From Acephala macrosclerotiorum (lineage: Eukaryota > Ascomycota > Leotiomycetes > Helotiales > Mollisiaceae): 64,000 nucleotides of DNA. The notes below the pieces were generated by a model that saw nothing but the letters and a program-made list of their open reading frames with translations, did no database searches and was not told the DNA's origin. Where the stretch lies: positions 62,001-126,000 of the forward strand of contig MU119336.1 in the NCBI GenBank assembly GCA_014904845.1. The letters are read 5' to 3'. Both the position numbers and the translations under genes were made by a program. Shown here piece by piece: positions 34,456-47,284 of the stretch; positions within the stretch are counted from its first letter, which is position 1; the number at the start of each line of letters is the position of its first letter.

Positions 34456-35525
34456 TCAAATATAACTCACCTCAACAACATCAGTCGTATCTAACGGAAA
34501 CGTAACCGCCGTAATAACAGCCCCATCCGCAACAATATCAGCCGCAACGGCCGTCCCCGAATTAGGATAAACAGGCTGCCCATCCTGCGAATCGACCCCC
34601 GCAACAGCAACACAGTCCGTGAACGTCACCGTCCCAAAATTCGCAAAGGGCACTAAACCCCCACTACTAAAATCCTCCACGATCCAAACTGCATTCGTGC
34701 CTTGCAGCGTCGCCGTCCCAGGAGCGGTGAGACTTGTAGTTACTTGAACTCCGGTGTTTTGGTTAGTGGTTCCACAATTGGCGGTTGAGGTGTTCAACGC
34801 AACACAAAGTATGGTAACCTCATCCCCCGCATTAACGACAAGATCATAATCTGTCCAGCCGTTGGGATACCATTCCCACCATGCGTTGTATTGGTATGAG
34901 TATGCTCCCGATGAGGAAACGGTTACGCCCCAGTCGACGCCGGATTGGAGGATTGCATCTGAGTCGTCAATTCCTACCCAGGCAGTGCCCCACCAGGCTG
35001 GGAATGTGTTAATATGTGACGTTGTTGGAGGAAGTGAGGGGATATGTTGAGCGATGGCGGAAGCGGGCCGCATGGAGGGTAGGAGGGGGGCGGGGCAAAG
35101 AGGTGGGCGGAATAGCAAATAGAAGGGAACGTACTTCCAGCACCAGCAACAGGTGGAGCGGGGAGAGGCACGACGAAGGAACCGGCTATGGCGAAGAAGG
35201 TCGTGCCGGAGGGTGGGGCTTGGATTACGCCGCCGGCCCAGTTGGTATAGCTGCCCGACAATTAGAAAATCCCCTTTCTTGTAAGATGGGTGAAGGAAAA
35301 TGAGGGAAAGAGTGCTAACACATACTACAAAGTGGCATTCCCAGCCTCAAGGCCATTGCTCTCAGGAAGAACAGCTGGGATTGGAAGCTGGGACCCTACA
35401 TTGCCCCGACGGTCTTTGCGGCCTTGGATGCGTCTTGCTAGACGCTCTTCACCGGAGAGTGTAGGAGCGGCGAGGAGGGGTGATGCGAGGAGAGTGGTTG
35501 TGAGAGCGATGGTGGAGAACTTCAT
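34456..35525 (-). CDS. Secreted G1 family (eqolisin) glutamic peptidase
   Basis: Three exons: 35326-35525, 35135-35250, 34456-34997; 858 nt, 285 residues, normal for the family. A signal peptide starts 'MKFSTIALTTTLLASPLLAA' and is followed by a short propeptide with basic residues. The mature part begins 'YTNWAGGVI', the usual eqolisin start. The catalytic dyad is visible: Gln in 'AILQSGVDW' (about 123) and Glu in 'WIVEDF' (about 213). Substrate-site features 'AWVGIDD' and 'YNAWWEWYP' are present. Eqolisins (scytalidoglutamic peptidase, aspergillopepsin II) are secreted and act at acid pH. The last codons overlap a possible donor (GTGAGT), so an extra 3' exon cannot be excluded. Confidence 0.95.
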
Positions 35526-36608
35526 TATTGAGATTTGGAGGTAGAAAGAAGGACGGAAATGAGGTGTGATGTGTTTGGGGGGATTTTTGGCTTCTGCGAT
35601 GGAAGCTTGCCTTCTTCTATAGACATCTCGAGAATAGTGGTGGACTGAGGGCAATCCTGGCTGGTTGGCATGATCTTGCAGGTACTCGCCCGTCCATGGG
35701 CTACTTCGAGGAAGCGTCCAAATCTCCTTGCAGAACAGTGCAAATGAACAAGGATAAGAAGAGACATTCCAGCCTCGACATCTGACCTACTTCTCATTCC
35801 AATATCTTGCTTGCTTCCCCGGACTTGAGACCAGAGAAAGCTAGAATGCAGGCGTGTGGAGGGAAGAGTGTAGAAGCACTTGCTGTACTTGCATCTATCA
35901 ATGAGCTGTGCCTCCCAACTAGTATCATCAGACAAACAGAAATCCACATGCTAGCACTTGCTATCTTGTCATTGGGTCATGTGTGATCGAAGAAGAAGCG
36001 TCGTGAAAAGAAAAGTCCGCAAGAAGCAGGTCACTGCTGTGCCTCCGCCTCCCAATATTCTGTGCCTGCATCAAGCTTTCATCCCTGCACCTGCGCTGCA
36101 GCTCAGAGCACTGACGCCAATGAGAAGAAAGTATGCGCTTGGGATGACCGGCTTATAAACTGATTTGAAAGAAACCGTTGAAGATCAGATGAGAAAGTTG
36201 GGATGAAACGTGTGATTGGGACGCGAGGAAACTTTTCGTCCGAAAGAGGGCGGACCGTGCCGCCTAGCCCCTCTGGAACCTCAGACGGGAAAGATGATGC
36301 CGAATGTGGTGGGTGGCATAAGCAATATCGACAAGGCTGAGGACCAAAGAGGGAAGTGACATCCCTGCGCAGTCCTAGCTGCATGTGTCCCCGCATGGAA
36401 CCCTGGAAACTGGAAGCCGAAGCACGAGAAGATCAGATGAGTTGAGGTCGGGAAGGTTTTGGCGATGAGGGCGCGAAGTGGAAACGGTGATTTGTTAACT
36501 ATCACGATGTTGATTCGTGTTGTGCATTATATCTCGAGTCTCGACTTCTAGTGGTCCCTGTCGGGCTCCCGATTGGTGTGCCCCTTAAACGCAATGTTCC
36601 TACTCTCT
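35526..36608. other. Intergenic, nothing recognised
   Basis: About 1.1 kb upstream of the G1 peptidase start and downstream of the E2/F-box gene. Minus-strand frames here have no domain signal. It presumably includes the peptidase promoter. Confidence 0.4.
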
Positions 36609-38654
36609 TCATCGTCGTCCACCGGGTCTGATGTGAAAGTTGTACTGCCCGTTCTTTCCTGGCTTCGGAGGAGGAAGGAAGAATACCCCTAGCTGGACAG
36701 CAATGTTGGGCTCCCTCTCTCTCCTCAAAGACATAGCTTGTCCTTGGTTGAGCGGCATCCCACAATAGCCAATCCTCCAAGCCATCTTCATCCTCTCTTT
36801 CAAGAATGTACACCACCAGTCCTTGCCTTTGCCAGCAGTCGGTATGCCCATTGCTATCAAAAATTCATTGAAGTTGTTGACCAAATGAATCTCCTTGATA
36901 CTTTCAGCAAGTGCCTTCGCCCCGCCTGGAGCAGGAGCACCATGCCGTTCAAAAGCGTTATCTCGAAGTTGTTTGACTGTCCGGCGTGGAGTGCCGATAG
37001 CGATGCGACGAAAGAGGTTGAGGAACATGAGGATTCGGTATGATGTTTTGCTCGCCTCGAAAGTCTTCTGGAGACGATACTCGGAGACAGAGGTTGGCTC
37101 TAGATACGCCAATTCCGGGTGCTTTAGCAGCACACCCTTGACGTTCCGAAGGACTGCTTCTATGATGAGTTTCTGAATCATATCTTGCGATATTGGGATG
37201 TCAGAAATGAGTGTATGGATGAGTAAGTGCCCAATATTGGGGATGTAATCTCGCGAACTTTTTCCGTGTAAAAAGCCATCGACAAGTTCGTTTGACTCCT
37301 TCAAGATCCAATCTTCCTCTGTAGCTTTGCAGAGAAGGAGATGAAAGATGTGGAAATATGACTCGATTGCTTTCTCGGATGCATGTTCAAGAGTACTCTT
37401 GGCTTTCTCTTCGTACGGATAAATTGGAGACCGGTATGTTGTTTCTTCGGTCTCTTTGTTGAGCTTGATAATGATGTCGTTCAGAAACTTGAAGATAATG
37501 TGAACGGAGTCGGCACCTTCAAGTCCTGCACCGCGCGCAATGTCTTCGAGTGCGCCGTCTACACCACCTCGCACTCTTTTCCAATGAGTCTCAGAGATGG
37601 GAAGTGGTAGCCAATATCTGAAGGGAACTCCTTGGACAGAGCGTCTGACACCTATAAGTCTCGTCAGTATCAAATAAGCAGACTCTGGGAAGTAGAAAGC
37701 CGCCCTCGTCTTTCATGGTCAAAGCACTCTATCCGCACTCTATCCGCACGTACCAAGATTGAAAGCGTCGTCAGACAGAATATCGAACTCAGATACGATG
37801 AGAATTTGATTTCCACTCTCATTCTCCTTAATTGCAGCGACTCCAATACCTAGGTCTGAAGTCATATAATCTTTCTTCATGGTGAAGCACTGAAGTTCAC
37901 GAGTGCGAATGACATTGTACTTAGCTATGAGCACCGCGATCCTTGGCCATGCTTCGGCAAATGCTAGAAGATCTTCTGATTCGAGGTACCAAAAGATAGA
38001 GAGAAACATCTCGTCTGGTAATTGAACAGTCCGTATGGCTGAAGGCCGAGAAGCAGCCATGGTCAGGTGGGCGGATTCAGTTGAATTTTGCTGTTCAAGC
38101 CTCCCATTGTCGATATTGGCAGGATCCTCTGATTTAAGGGATTTGGTCTGGCTACCAAAATGACATTTGTCGCATTGATAGGGTGGAGTATCGGCATTCT
38201 CTTGCATATGAAGGTTTCGGAAATCCTCCAATGTGAAGAAGAATTCGCCTCCAATCTGGACCCGATTAGCAGTGGATTAATCTGCGCTCCCAAAACCGCT
38301 CACCTGTTGAATACGATCACTAGAAAAGAAGCTGAATAGCTGAATAGCAATCCCTTTCAACGTATAAGCCGGCGTGTAGTCCATCTTCGTATCCAGAATC
38401 GAAGCACAGATATGGCCAGCTTCTTTGATGTTCGGATGGGTGACTTTGGAATCCATGCGTATGACCGGAGGAACCAGTGGATAGTCTGAAGTGAAGTTTA
38501 TTGTGAGATGCATTTCTCCATAACCTTCGACTGTCAGAATCAAGCAGCCTGTTGAAATGTCCTCTTCTTGGATGTGAAGCTCAATATCAGGGTAGGGCTT
38601 CGTTTGCATCTCTGCAATATCTTGCAAGAGACGTAGGCGAAGTAGTGATGCCAT
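36609..38654 (-). CDS. E2-like (UBC fold) and F-box fusion protein
   Basis: Three exons: 38304-38654, 37754-38255, 36609-37651 (introns 48 and 102 bp); 1896 nt, 631 residues. Residues 1-115 form a UBC-like core: 'FTSDYPLVPPVIRM', then 'THPNIKEAGHICASILD' with the H-P-N...C layout of an E2 active site (Cys in 'GHICASIL'), and 'YTPAYTLKGIAIQLFSFFSS'. A C-x2-C pair ('YQCDKC') follows. An F-box-like segment 'VQLPDEMFLSIFWYLESEDL' lies at about residues 190-210. The C-terminal half ('FRYWLPLPISETHWKRV') is a fungal-specific region. E2 enzymes carry ubiquitin and F-box proteins recruit substrates, so one chain could couple both; whether the Cys is active is untested. No lesion seen. Confidence 0.8.
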
Positions 38655-39139
38655 TTCGGGCAGGTGTGGAGGACAGCGTATTCAGATGAAGCTTCGACCT
38701 TTCGTGCTGCAGGGCTCAGATGAATCCCAGATAGTGGAGTGACGTGCACGGCAAAGGATTGACTTCAAAGGGGGGCTTGTTTGGTGTCAAGCACCAGTCC
38801 GAGAGACGAGTTGTCGATTCGAGAGCCCCAGAAGCAAGGAAAACAGAGAGCGAGCTGTTGATGAAGCACGAATAATGGACGTGTTGAAGAGAAGAGAAGT
38901 CGCGAATCGCAGGTCGCGTCGAAACACGAGATAGCGGGGGGTATCTACCCTTTTCACGTGAATCAGCCCCTAGTCGACCCCTGAATGCTGCACGGCCTGG
39001 GGCTATTGCCGCTGGTCTATTTAAAGGGGTTCTAGGGCTTTGATGGCTCCACTTAAATCTCCTCGCTGTCATCTCGAGACATTTCGTTTGTATTTGCTTT
39101 CAAATTCTTGTCAGAATTCAGGATGCCGTCGTATTGATA
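38655..39139. other. Intergenic
   Basis: 485 bp upstream of the E2/F-box gene and downstream of the DUF1479 gene. No feature recognised. Confidence 0.4.
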
Positions 39140-40702
39140 TCAACACACCTCTCCCAACGCTCTTCTCCCCTCCAGGCTGATGTCATCTAGAGCCATCGCA
39201 CCTTTCATCTTCCTCTCGTTCTGCTGGCTCAACACCAACTCGCTTCCGGCTCCATCGAGGTACTTGTAGTCCTCGGGCGGTACTCCAGCTACAAGGTCTT
39301 TCCAATGTTGTCTGATGTACACAATATTTGCAGGCGTTGAAGGAGCTGCTGGGATGTAGCAAACGCTCGCCGGACCGCTCCCGTTATGTGTTGTCTCGAC
39401 AGCATGGCACATCTATTTTTCTGTCAGCTCAGGCACGAAAACTCGTTCACGTCTTTCAGATGAACATCCACCTCATCTGAATCTAGGGAAATCACCTACG
39501 TCCGTATGCCACCAAATCGTATCCCCAGGCTCCATATCTGGAACGCTCATCAAAGTCTCCTCAAGATACAAATGTGGATGACTCTCCCTACTCAACAACT
39601 GCGAGTCCCACCTATACGCCCCGGGAAACCATCCACTTTCATCATCAATCTCCCACTTTTTAGCATCCTTCCAATCTCCTTCCTCAGGAGCTTTGAAAAA
39701 CGGCCTCAAAACCATATACGCAGTCACAACCTTAATATCAGGAACCAACATCAATCCCCCTTCTCCAGGTTTGCAACCCGTCAACGCAGTCCAGCCTTGA
39801 AAAGCGCGCATCACGCTGCATTGCGCACCGCCAGGGAACATGGCCGGGTTGGCGAGTTTGCGGTACGCCATATCGTACGGATCATAATCTTCCGGTCTAC
39901 CGGATAGGATTGCATCGTAAGTCTTCAGGTATGAAGGATCAGCCCACCGAGAGAGCGAGCCGCCATCAATATGTGGGCCCAGACCAAGGAATTCCTGTCC
40001 AGGATGTCGGATGCGGAGACCGTCTGGGTAGAGGATTGGCTCACTTTGAGCTTCCTTCTCAGCAGGAGGGAGGGAGGAGTCTGTCCACAGTGAGTTCAAG
40101 AGACGCTGTATCTGCAAGTGTCGTTTGTTGGTCTTGATTTTGAGCTGAACTGGGCTCGAGTAGAGATGGTATATCGCGACGCTCTTCGCTGGCCACCCAG
40201 TCACTGTTTCTTTGTTGTTTGCGATGAAGGCTTTTAGGTCTTCGAAGTATTGCGTTGCTTCGGTCTTGGAGATGACGCCTCGTATTATGCAGCAGCCCGC
40301 TTCTTTCATAGTCTCTAGGGCTCTGGGATCTGTTAAGATTTCATCTGCTTGGAAGATTGGGACGGAAGTGTTTCCATGTGATGCAAGTCGTGAAGTCACG
40401 TCGTTCAGGGTATTGCAAGTCTTTATCCATGCTGCTTTGAGATTATCTGCTCCATACTCGTCGATTATTCTTGCTTTGAGGTCCTTTTGGAAGATATCGG
40501 TGAGGTCGTTGTCCTTGGGTGTGAATGAGGGCCAGCCTTCAGGCCAGGTCGAGGTTTTTGAGGGCACGTTTGAGATGTTACTTGAGTAAGACGATTCCAA
40601 AGCTCCTTGATTGATTTTCGTGTACAGAAGATGCATCTCTCGAGATAAGGTTAAGTGATACACAGAAGTGGGGGAAGCCTGGATCACCTGACCATGGATC
40701 AT
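39140..40702 (-). CDS. DUF1479 family protein (2OG-Fe(II) oxygenase-like)
   Basis: Two exons: 39500-40702 and 39140-39412 with an 87-bp intron (donor GTAGGT); 1476 nt, 491 residues. DUF1479 (bacterial YbiU) has a jelly-roll fold related to 2-oxoglutarate/Fe(II) oxygenases. An H-x-D metal motif is seen in 'GLGPHIDGGSLSRW' (about residue 243). Across the splice junction the C-terminal 'WWHTDMCHAVE' block supplies candidate distal ligands. The joined reading restores the conserved W-W-H-x-D-x2-H-A-V-E, which validates the intron. The start could also be the ATG 22 codons in ('MHLLYTK'). No signal peptide. Substrate unknown. The trefoil-like gene lies 119 bp upstream on the same strand. Confidence 0.9.
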
Positions 40703-40821
40703 CTATTCAATCTGCCTGTATCAGAGCTAGGCAGTGCATCAATTGCTCCATTCCTTCACACAAACATATCCAATGAACACCAAACCTCCTCAGATGAGCT
40801 CCAAAATATCAAAACCCCACC

Positions 40822-41696
40822 TTAAACTTTAACAAACTCCCAAACAATCCCATCATCCCTCCCCTCCCCAACCTTCGCTAACCTCTCCTCCCCCCTCTCA
40901 ATCAACATTCCAACCTTCCACAATCTCTCAAAATGCGTCATCTGCAAAATATACCCTCCATCCGGACACAATCTCACACAGAAGTTCTCCCTGCTCGATG
41001 AATTAGCCCTTTTCCCTCATGCTCATTCTCATTCCCATTCCCATCCCTCACCCTCCTCCTTCCCGGAGTCTCGACTCCAGAAGTTACAAGCCCAAAAGGG
41101 ATGGTAAGAAATTATGAGGCCGTTTTGGAGTGGGGTCAAGAGATGGAATATAGCAAAGGGGAAAGACAGGCTTACCATCCTTGATGTCTGTCGGCTGTGC
41201 AACGCAGCTTGCCTCTGTTGTCATGCCCGAGGTACCGTCCTGAGACGGTGTTGCGGAAGCCGAGCCAGCCTTTGGTTTCTATGCATGCCCAGCTGCAAGA
41301 TCCCGGGATTAGCAAATTCCTCTTTAGATGTGCCTCAAGAGGAGTTTGGGTGAAAGCACACTATACGAGGATGTCTCGAGAGTACGTGAGATAGGACAGT
41401 ATCTCTTTGGGAAAATACCAAGACTGCATGAAACCTGATGATACTTACTGAATAGACCCCCTCCCACCAGGAGGGGCAAGAACAAGCTGCCCATCAACCA
41501 GCGTAAGCACATGTCCAGATTCACTAGAGCGGATGATGAACGTGTTGCCTGGCCAGGGAACTGAAGAGGTAGGTTTGAAGGGAGTCAGAGGGTCTTGTTC
41601 ATCTAGGAAGGTGGCGACGGTTTCGGGGGGTGTCATGGCACCGTGGACGGTGGATTCGTCGTCCATTGGGAAGGGGTCGAGTTGATTGAGGACCAT
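40822..41696 (-). CDS. Small beta-trefoil-like protein
   Basis: Three exons: 41449-41696, 41176-41292, 40822-40990; 534 nt, 177 residues. Donors are GTAAGT and GTAAGC; the joined frame is open to the TAA at 40822-40824. Motifs 'NTFIIRSSESGHVLTLVDGQ', 'GWLGFRNTVSGRYLGHDNRG' and 'FCVRLCPDGGYILQ' have the repeated strand/turn pattern of a fascin- or ricin-like beta-trefoil. The C-terminus 'DGIVWEFVKV' recurs in fungal homologues I recall. The exact superfamily is inference. There is no signal peptide and no enzyme motif. It is intact and tightly spaced with the DUF1479 gene. Confidence 0.75.
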
Positions 41697-42424
41697 GATT
41701 GCGGGGTATGGCGGGGTGCTGGTGGGGGTTGGAGGAGTGTAGATAGGGAGAGGTGAATCGGCGCGTGTGGATTTATTAGAGGAAGTATATGAGCCTAGGA
41801 GTCACGAGGTGGATGGGACGAGAGCCGTGGTTACAATGGGTGGCAGTGTTGACAGACACAATGGAGGACCCCGCAGCATGTAGCTGTGGGAAGAAGCTGC
41901 ATCTTGGTCAGCGATCAAAATGGGATGAATTTGGGGTAGGAAAGATGAACCCTAGTTAATTTTGACCTGTTACTCTTCGTTTCAGTACCATAAAAGCTAG
42001 AACTGAAGTGATCGAGCTCTTGAAGCTCAACGTAAGAATCGGAACGTCGATGCTGAGGTCGTCGACAAAAGTGCGAAGAATTGACTTGACACGCTTCACT
42101 GCTTTCCAATCTGCTCTCATTCTTTACATTGCTCTAACAATGGCCGTTTGGCGAAGCGCTCTGGATGGAGATGAAAGGCGGGAGCTGGAGCCTGATGAGC
42201 TGATAAGGGTCACGTGTTGACGTGTCACCAATCTTTCTAAAAGCAGTGGACAAGTGAAGCTTCATATCAACACGAACATCTAGCTATCATGCCTACCACA
42301 TTCGACCCCTAACTCTGCGGTGCTCAATTCCGAGTGTCTCTGCGAATGCTGAGGTGAGGTCGGAATATTTTTGAGTCGTGAGCAGGAGCTGGAGAAGCAA
42401 AATTTCGTGCATAAGAGCGCCCTG
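41697..42424. other. Intergenic, divergent promoter region
   Basis: About 730 bp between the minus-strand trefoil-like gene and the plus-strand gene at 42425. The true 5' end of the latter could lie here, for example after an ATG at about 42290 whose frame closes quickly. Confidence 0.35.
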
Positions 42425-44423
42425 ATGCTCTCCAACCCGTCAAACTACCGCCACGCCCGAGGCTCAGACGAACCCGTTACCAAGCACCTAGCAACGCATC
42501 CGCTCTGCCACGCATGTAGCCGCAGGATCTTGACTGGTAACTATGTCGTCGCATGTAAGATCCTGCTGTGTCCATCTTCACGCACCCCGCTGTAATCTAG
42601 CTGACCTGTCACAGTATTCAGCAATGCAGCCTCACCAACCTATGATGGATACTCCTCCCCCTTTCTCTTCCCGGACCCTGGAATGGACTGGAACCTCGTG
42701 CTGAAAGGCGATCAACGCTACAGAACCTGCCGCTATCCACATTGTTCTCGGTGCGCCGAATCCCCCGATGTATATATTGTACACTCCGACTGCTTGAAGG
42801 TCTTTGAAGGAACGGGAAAGCAGGTATCCCACATTTGGATAACAGCAGCATGGAGAAGCCCTTGGAAAGCGGCTCCGAACATCCATAAGATGATGCCTAT
42901 GGCAGAGGTTGATCCCAAAGTGTTGTTTGATAGATATGAAAGCTTTGGCATACCGCAGATGGCGACACTACCCGTAGAGATATTGTGGCAGATCAGAGAC
43001 TTCTCCGAAAAGGCTACATTGTGGAGGTATGCAGCTGTCCTGAGCCTTGCAGCCCAGCTTCCAGATGCCGACCCAGGGGCAATCTTCCGAGAACTCATAT
43101 GCCAAGTGAAGTCATGGAGGCGAGGATCCAGTCCGATAAAAAGAGTATCTCTGCCACCTATATTTACGCCAACAGCGCAATTTCTGAGAATAGGCATTGA
43201 TTCACGTGGTATCAATAGTCTTGAACGAATTACAACAGCTGAGGCGCCAATTGTGGATACACTTTCTCCATATTATATTGTGGAGGATGAAGAGCATTTC
43301 AATGGCGTGCTCTACGAGTACATAGTAAGGTAATACCTCTGTCTAGCCTCAGCTGCTAACAAGATGAAGGATGGTCTTCTCCGCCTACAATTGCCTCAAG
43401 GTCACAAAGGATTCCGCATATGGGACACTCCATACCGCCCACTAAAATCCTGTGAATTCTTTCCGAAACAACCTGATGATTCTTGTTACATGCGTACCAT
43501 CAATCTCAAGCGGACTGCGGGCCTCACATTCTTCTACGGCTTCGATAGTCTATATGCGATACACAACCATACATCAAAGCATCCATCTGCAGCAGCAACT
43601 TTTCGGGGATTTTTAGGTTCAAAGATGGACCGAGAGCATAAATTCTGGCTGTTTTCCCCTCTGGCGGATAATGAGGCAATTGAGGCCCTGCAGATCTATC
43701 GCAAGTACATGTTCCTTGAACCTTTTGACATACAGGTAAGCTTTTCGTCACAATTTGAGACAGCGCTTGACTTCCTAGCTCCTCACAAGCCAGAATCGAG
43801 CTTCGACTTTCAGCATGCCTAGATCGATACGTGGCGACCTTGTACGACTTGGGCGCTCTCCATTGACGACTTTGATATACCAGGAACCTGACTTTTATGA
43901 ACCGATACCAACAATCGGTGTCTACAATGATGATGCTGGAGATTCTTGCCATGGCGCCTCAAACATACTTCCGAAGGTTTTCTTGCGGTCAAATTCCCCT
44001 CACACCCTCACATGTGGCGGATGGGCTTTCCATTCGTGCGCGCCCCTTGATAATGTCTCCCTGGCGGCCATCTTCTACGATCCTCTTCGCTCGTTTTGCA
44101 AAGGCATCTTGCTTCACTACCTTGACGACACGCGGCTGGCCTTGGGTCAATGCGGTATTGGGGTATTCCCAGAGAAGAGAATTGTTTCTCCTCTTATGTT
44201 TTACTTCAAGGCCATCAGTTTACGCAGGCCACCGACCTCACGTCGCTACCAGGGGATGTTAGTCGATTTTTCCAGCGCTGACACGCAAGCTTCAGATTGG
44301 AGCGATTGGGAAGGCCGGAGTATGGCTGGCACTGCCAACTTTTGGTTCAATCATAGGTCCGCAACTTTGACCTTTGAATCTTGTGAGCCTAACGGAACCA
44401 CACCCGCCAGCGAGTCACCTTGA
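42425..44423 (+). CDS. Large uncharacterised fungal-specific protein
   Basis: Four exons: 42425-42554, 42615-43324, 43370-43735 (or from 43364), 43794-44423; total divisible by three, about 611 residues. Donors GTAAGA, GTAAGG, GTAAGC. The N-terminal part has a C-x2-C pair ('HPLCHACSRRI') and a second Cys-rich stretch ('CRYPHCSRC'), suggesting a metal site. An F-box-like hydrophobic segment ('ATLPVEILWQIRDFSEKATL') follows in the middle. The C-terminal region 'LGQCGIGVFPEKRIVSPLMF' plus 'RSMAGTANFWFNHRSATLTF' resembles a recurrent, unnamed domain of ascomycete proteins. The start is chosen as the first ATG of the exon that joins cleanly; a further upstream exon is possible. Function unknown. 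Confidence 0.65.
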
Positions 44424-45417
44424 ACATCCCATTTTGCATATTGTCAAGACATATAAGGCCACGAGATTTGTAGCATGTTGCTGAGGGCGATTGACAACCA
44501 TTATCATGGCAGGTCTCTTGCACCGCCACCACTTGAATACTTTTCGGTAAGAGTAGGACCCATTTGCAAGACTTGGCGTGTCCCTGGACATTTTGGATGT
44601 CCTGGTCACGAGACTAGCCTCATCTACTCGATGATTAGATACCACAGCATAGAAGGTCGCGCTTCTGGCTTCTATTCTCTCCGCGCGTTTACGCTTCTTG
44701 CTCCCTCAGATTAAGCCTCATGCGATGTTCTCGTCCAATGAAGTGCTTTTGCCCAATGGCATGCCGATCTCTGCATCCAAATGCTGACAGCCAATCAGAG
44801 GTCTCCTCGCGTCTGCAACGCGCCAACATAAAACATCGAACCAAGAACCGCCAAACCAGCAGTCTCACCTTGCCGCGAACAAAGACGTATCTACTGGTTC
44901 TCGCCACCTCTCTCATCTGATACTAGAATTTCAACTCCCTGGTCTATCTTTCATTGTCTCCTCCAAACGGGTCAAGGACCCGGTTTCATTTCGTGAACCG
45001 CCGCGAACATGCGACGAGTCCTCGGGGAACGAAGACAAAGCCTCCAGAGGGACCAAAGTCGGTCGCTTCTTCGTGACCTCTGGAATTTGAAACCGATAGA
45101 CAGATGCTACAAGATGGTGCATGTCTCCCGGAGAATGGGAAGCACCTTCGCCCGAGTTCTCTCCTTACGCGATATCGCTCTTTCGTCGTTGATCTTCTGT
45201 CTTTTCATTTCCTTGAGTTGTTTTGGTTGTCATTCTTTCGTTTCATTCTATACTTTGAGTCGCGATATACCCAAGTTTCTTATACCTCGATAGACGAACC
45301 CACGTGGGACATTTTTCACTTCTTCTCCAGCGGCGCAGGGCTTCGCCATCACCAGGCATCACATCCTTCGCTGCGGGTCACAACTACTCAGCCAGCAGCG
45401 AGATAAACGTGCAAATC
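44424..45417. other. Intergenic
   Basis: About 1 kb. Short frames on both strands only; the promoter of the Ser/Thr-rich secreted protein gene is expected near 45.2-45.4 kb. Confidence 0.4.
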
Positions 45418-47284
45418 ATGAAGGGACTTCAGCTACTACCCGGATTATTCTTCCTCTCGACTTTGACGGAAGCGGGACCAGTGAGACGTGATGCTCCACA
45501 GCGATAGTAAGATCTTCCATATCATCCATGTTTCTGGATGCTGACTCTCAGGCAGTGGGGCGAGGAGTGTCTTGTTCTCAAATACCACTCAATCACGGAC
45601 ATTAAGCACGTCGTCGTTTTCTGACGTACTGACCATTATACCTGTTGATACTACTTCTTCGATGCCGTCGTCAACGAAAGAGTCATCGTCTCTCATAACG
45701 ACCTCTCAATCAACACATTCGACGAGCGCTATTAGCCCAATGCCATTCCTTGTTACCGATACCAGTACAGCACATACTTCAGAAACATCGGGACCATTGT
45801 CAGCAACCTCATTAGCCACCTCTTCGACTCAGCCTCCAGCGCCTTCAACGGCCTTTTCAGGTGATCTTTCGACTCATTCCTCGGCCAAACTCCCGACATC
45901 ATCGGCGCTGGGAACGGCAAATTCCACACCATCTCCGGCATCCAGTGTAGGCAAAAACTCAACTGCGCCTAATCAAACAGGACAAGAAGTCAGTGCTGGT
46001 GTCACCATCTCTTCCACCTCTTCAGTCCATACTACCCAGCCAGGCACGACCTCTACGAGTATCCAGACTGGAGTTGGATCTTTGACAAATGTCAGCTCCC
46101 CGACCTCGACATTGCATGAGACTTCGAAGTCTGTCACCAAGCACCTACTCACAACTCCCGCGCCTACATCTTCAGTCCCGAGATTCACACTTAATAATAC
46201 GGATTCCATTGTTCCGCCAACCACTGGCGTCTCTTCGCTTTCATCGCTTGCAGCATCAGGAGGCTTCCAGCAGCCATCTTCGTCCACATCATTGTCCACC
46301 TCGAGCCTTGCAGCCTCCAATGCATCCACGAAAGCAACATCGACCAAAGGCCCTTCCACGGCTGGGTCCGTTTCATCCATTCCATCGGTGACAGTGTCCA
46401 AGGTACCTACAATTATTTCATCGATGCCCACAGCCACAGCAACAATATCGGCAGCCGACGCGGCTGCAAACCTTGCAGATGCAGTAGCATATAATAATCT
46501 CTTTTCAAGCCTCAACTTCTCATCACCTTGCACAGGCAACGAAATCGCATGCATATCGGGGAATGTTGGTACTTGCAACGGGCAAGGCAATTTTGCTATC
46601 ACTCAAGTTTGCACGTCGGGTACAGAATGTTTTGCGATGCCAATGAACAACACACGTGGGGTGTTTGTCGGCTGCACTCCTATCACCGAAGCTCAGAGCG
46701 TGCTATCCCTCAGCATCACATCTACTACAGCTTCATCGACATCAATGTCCGCAACATCTGTCCTAGTATCTAGCTCATCTACAAGCAAAGCAGTTGAAAC
46801 ACCGACATCTACTCAGACAATAACCTCCAGCTCGGTACAGTCATTCGCGAGCCAAACCACCCTCCCGCTCTCGGGCTTCGGAACCATAACGCTCACCTCC
46901 TCCGCCCCGCGCGCCTCAGCCAGTTCCTCCCTTATCGGCACATTAACAACAACCCTCCTTATTACCCCTCCCTCCGCCTCCTCTTCCACCCCCACACCCA
47001 AACCAAACGCCTCCTCCGCCCCCGACGTAACCACTACCCTCCCGCTGTCTACAATCTACACCACAACAATCCAGCCGCCCAGCGTCACAACAGTGTTCAT
47101 CACGGAATCAATCACGACTTCTACGCCGAGGTTCACATTGAGTTCGAGCGTGAGTACTAGTGATGGTGGTGTGTTGACTATTATTCCCGTTCCGGATATG
47201 ACGCCTAGTGCTAGTTTGGGTAGTGGGAAAGAGACTGTTACTGTTACTGTTACGGAGAGAGTTACTACTACTGAGCGTGCTTGA
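45418..47284 (+). CDS. Secreted Ser/Thr-rich protein with CBM19-like motif
   Basis: Two exons: 45418-45506 and 45556-47284, joined through a 49-bp intron; 1818 nt, 605 residues. The N-terminus 'MKGLQLLPGLFFLSTLTEAG' is a signal peptide, followed by a basic dipeptide site. Most of the chain is Ser/Thr/Pro and should be heavily O-glycosylated. Around residues 353-400 a Cys cluster, 'NEIACISGNVGTCNGQGNFA' then 'TSGTECFAMPMNN', matches the pattern of fungal CBM19 chitin-binding modules (A-C-x2-G...C...G-T-x-C-F-A-x-P). The C-terminus ends in Thr/Val repeats without a hydrophobic GPI tail, so it is probably secreted or wall-associated, not GPI-anchored. Confidence 0.8.

Noticed and set aside
46191..46602. 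Long antisense frames across the Ser/Thr-rich secreted protein gene
   Set aside because: They are complements of repetitive Ser/Thr codons and give Val/Asp/Glu-rich strings without independent support.
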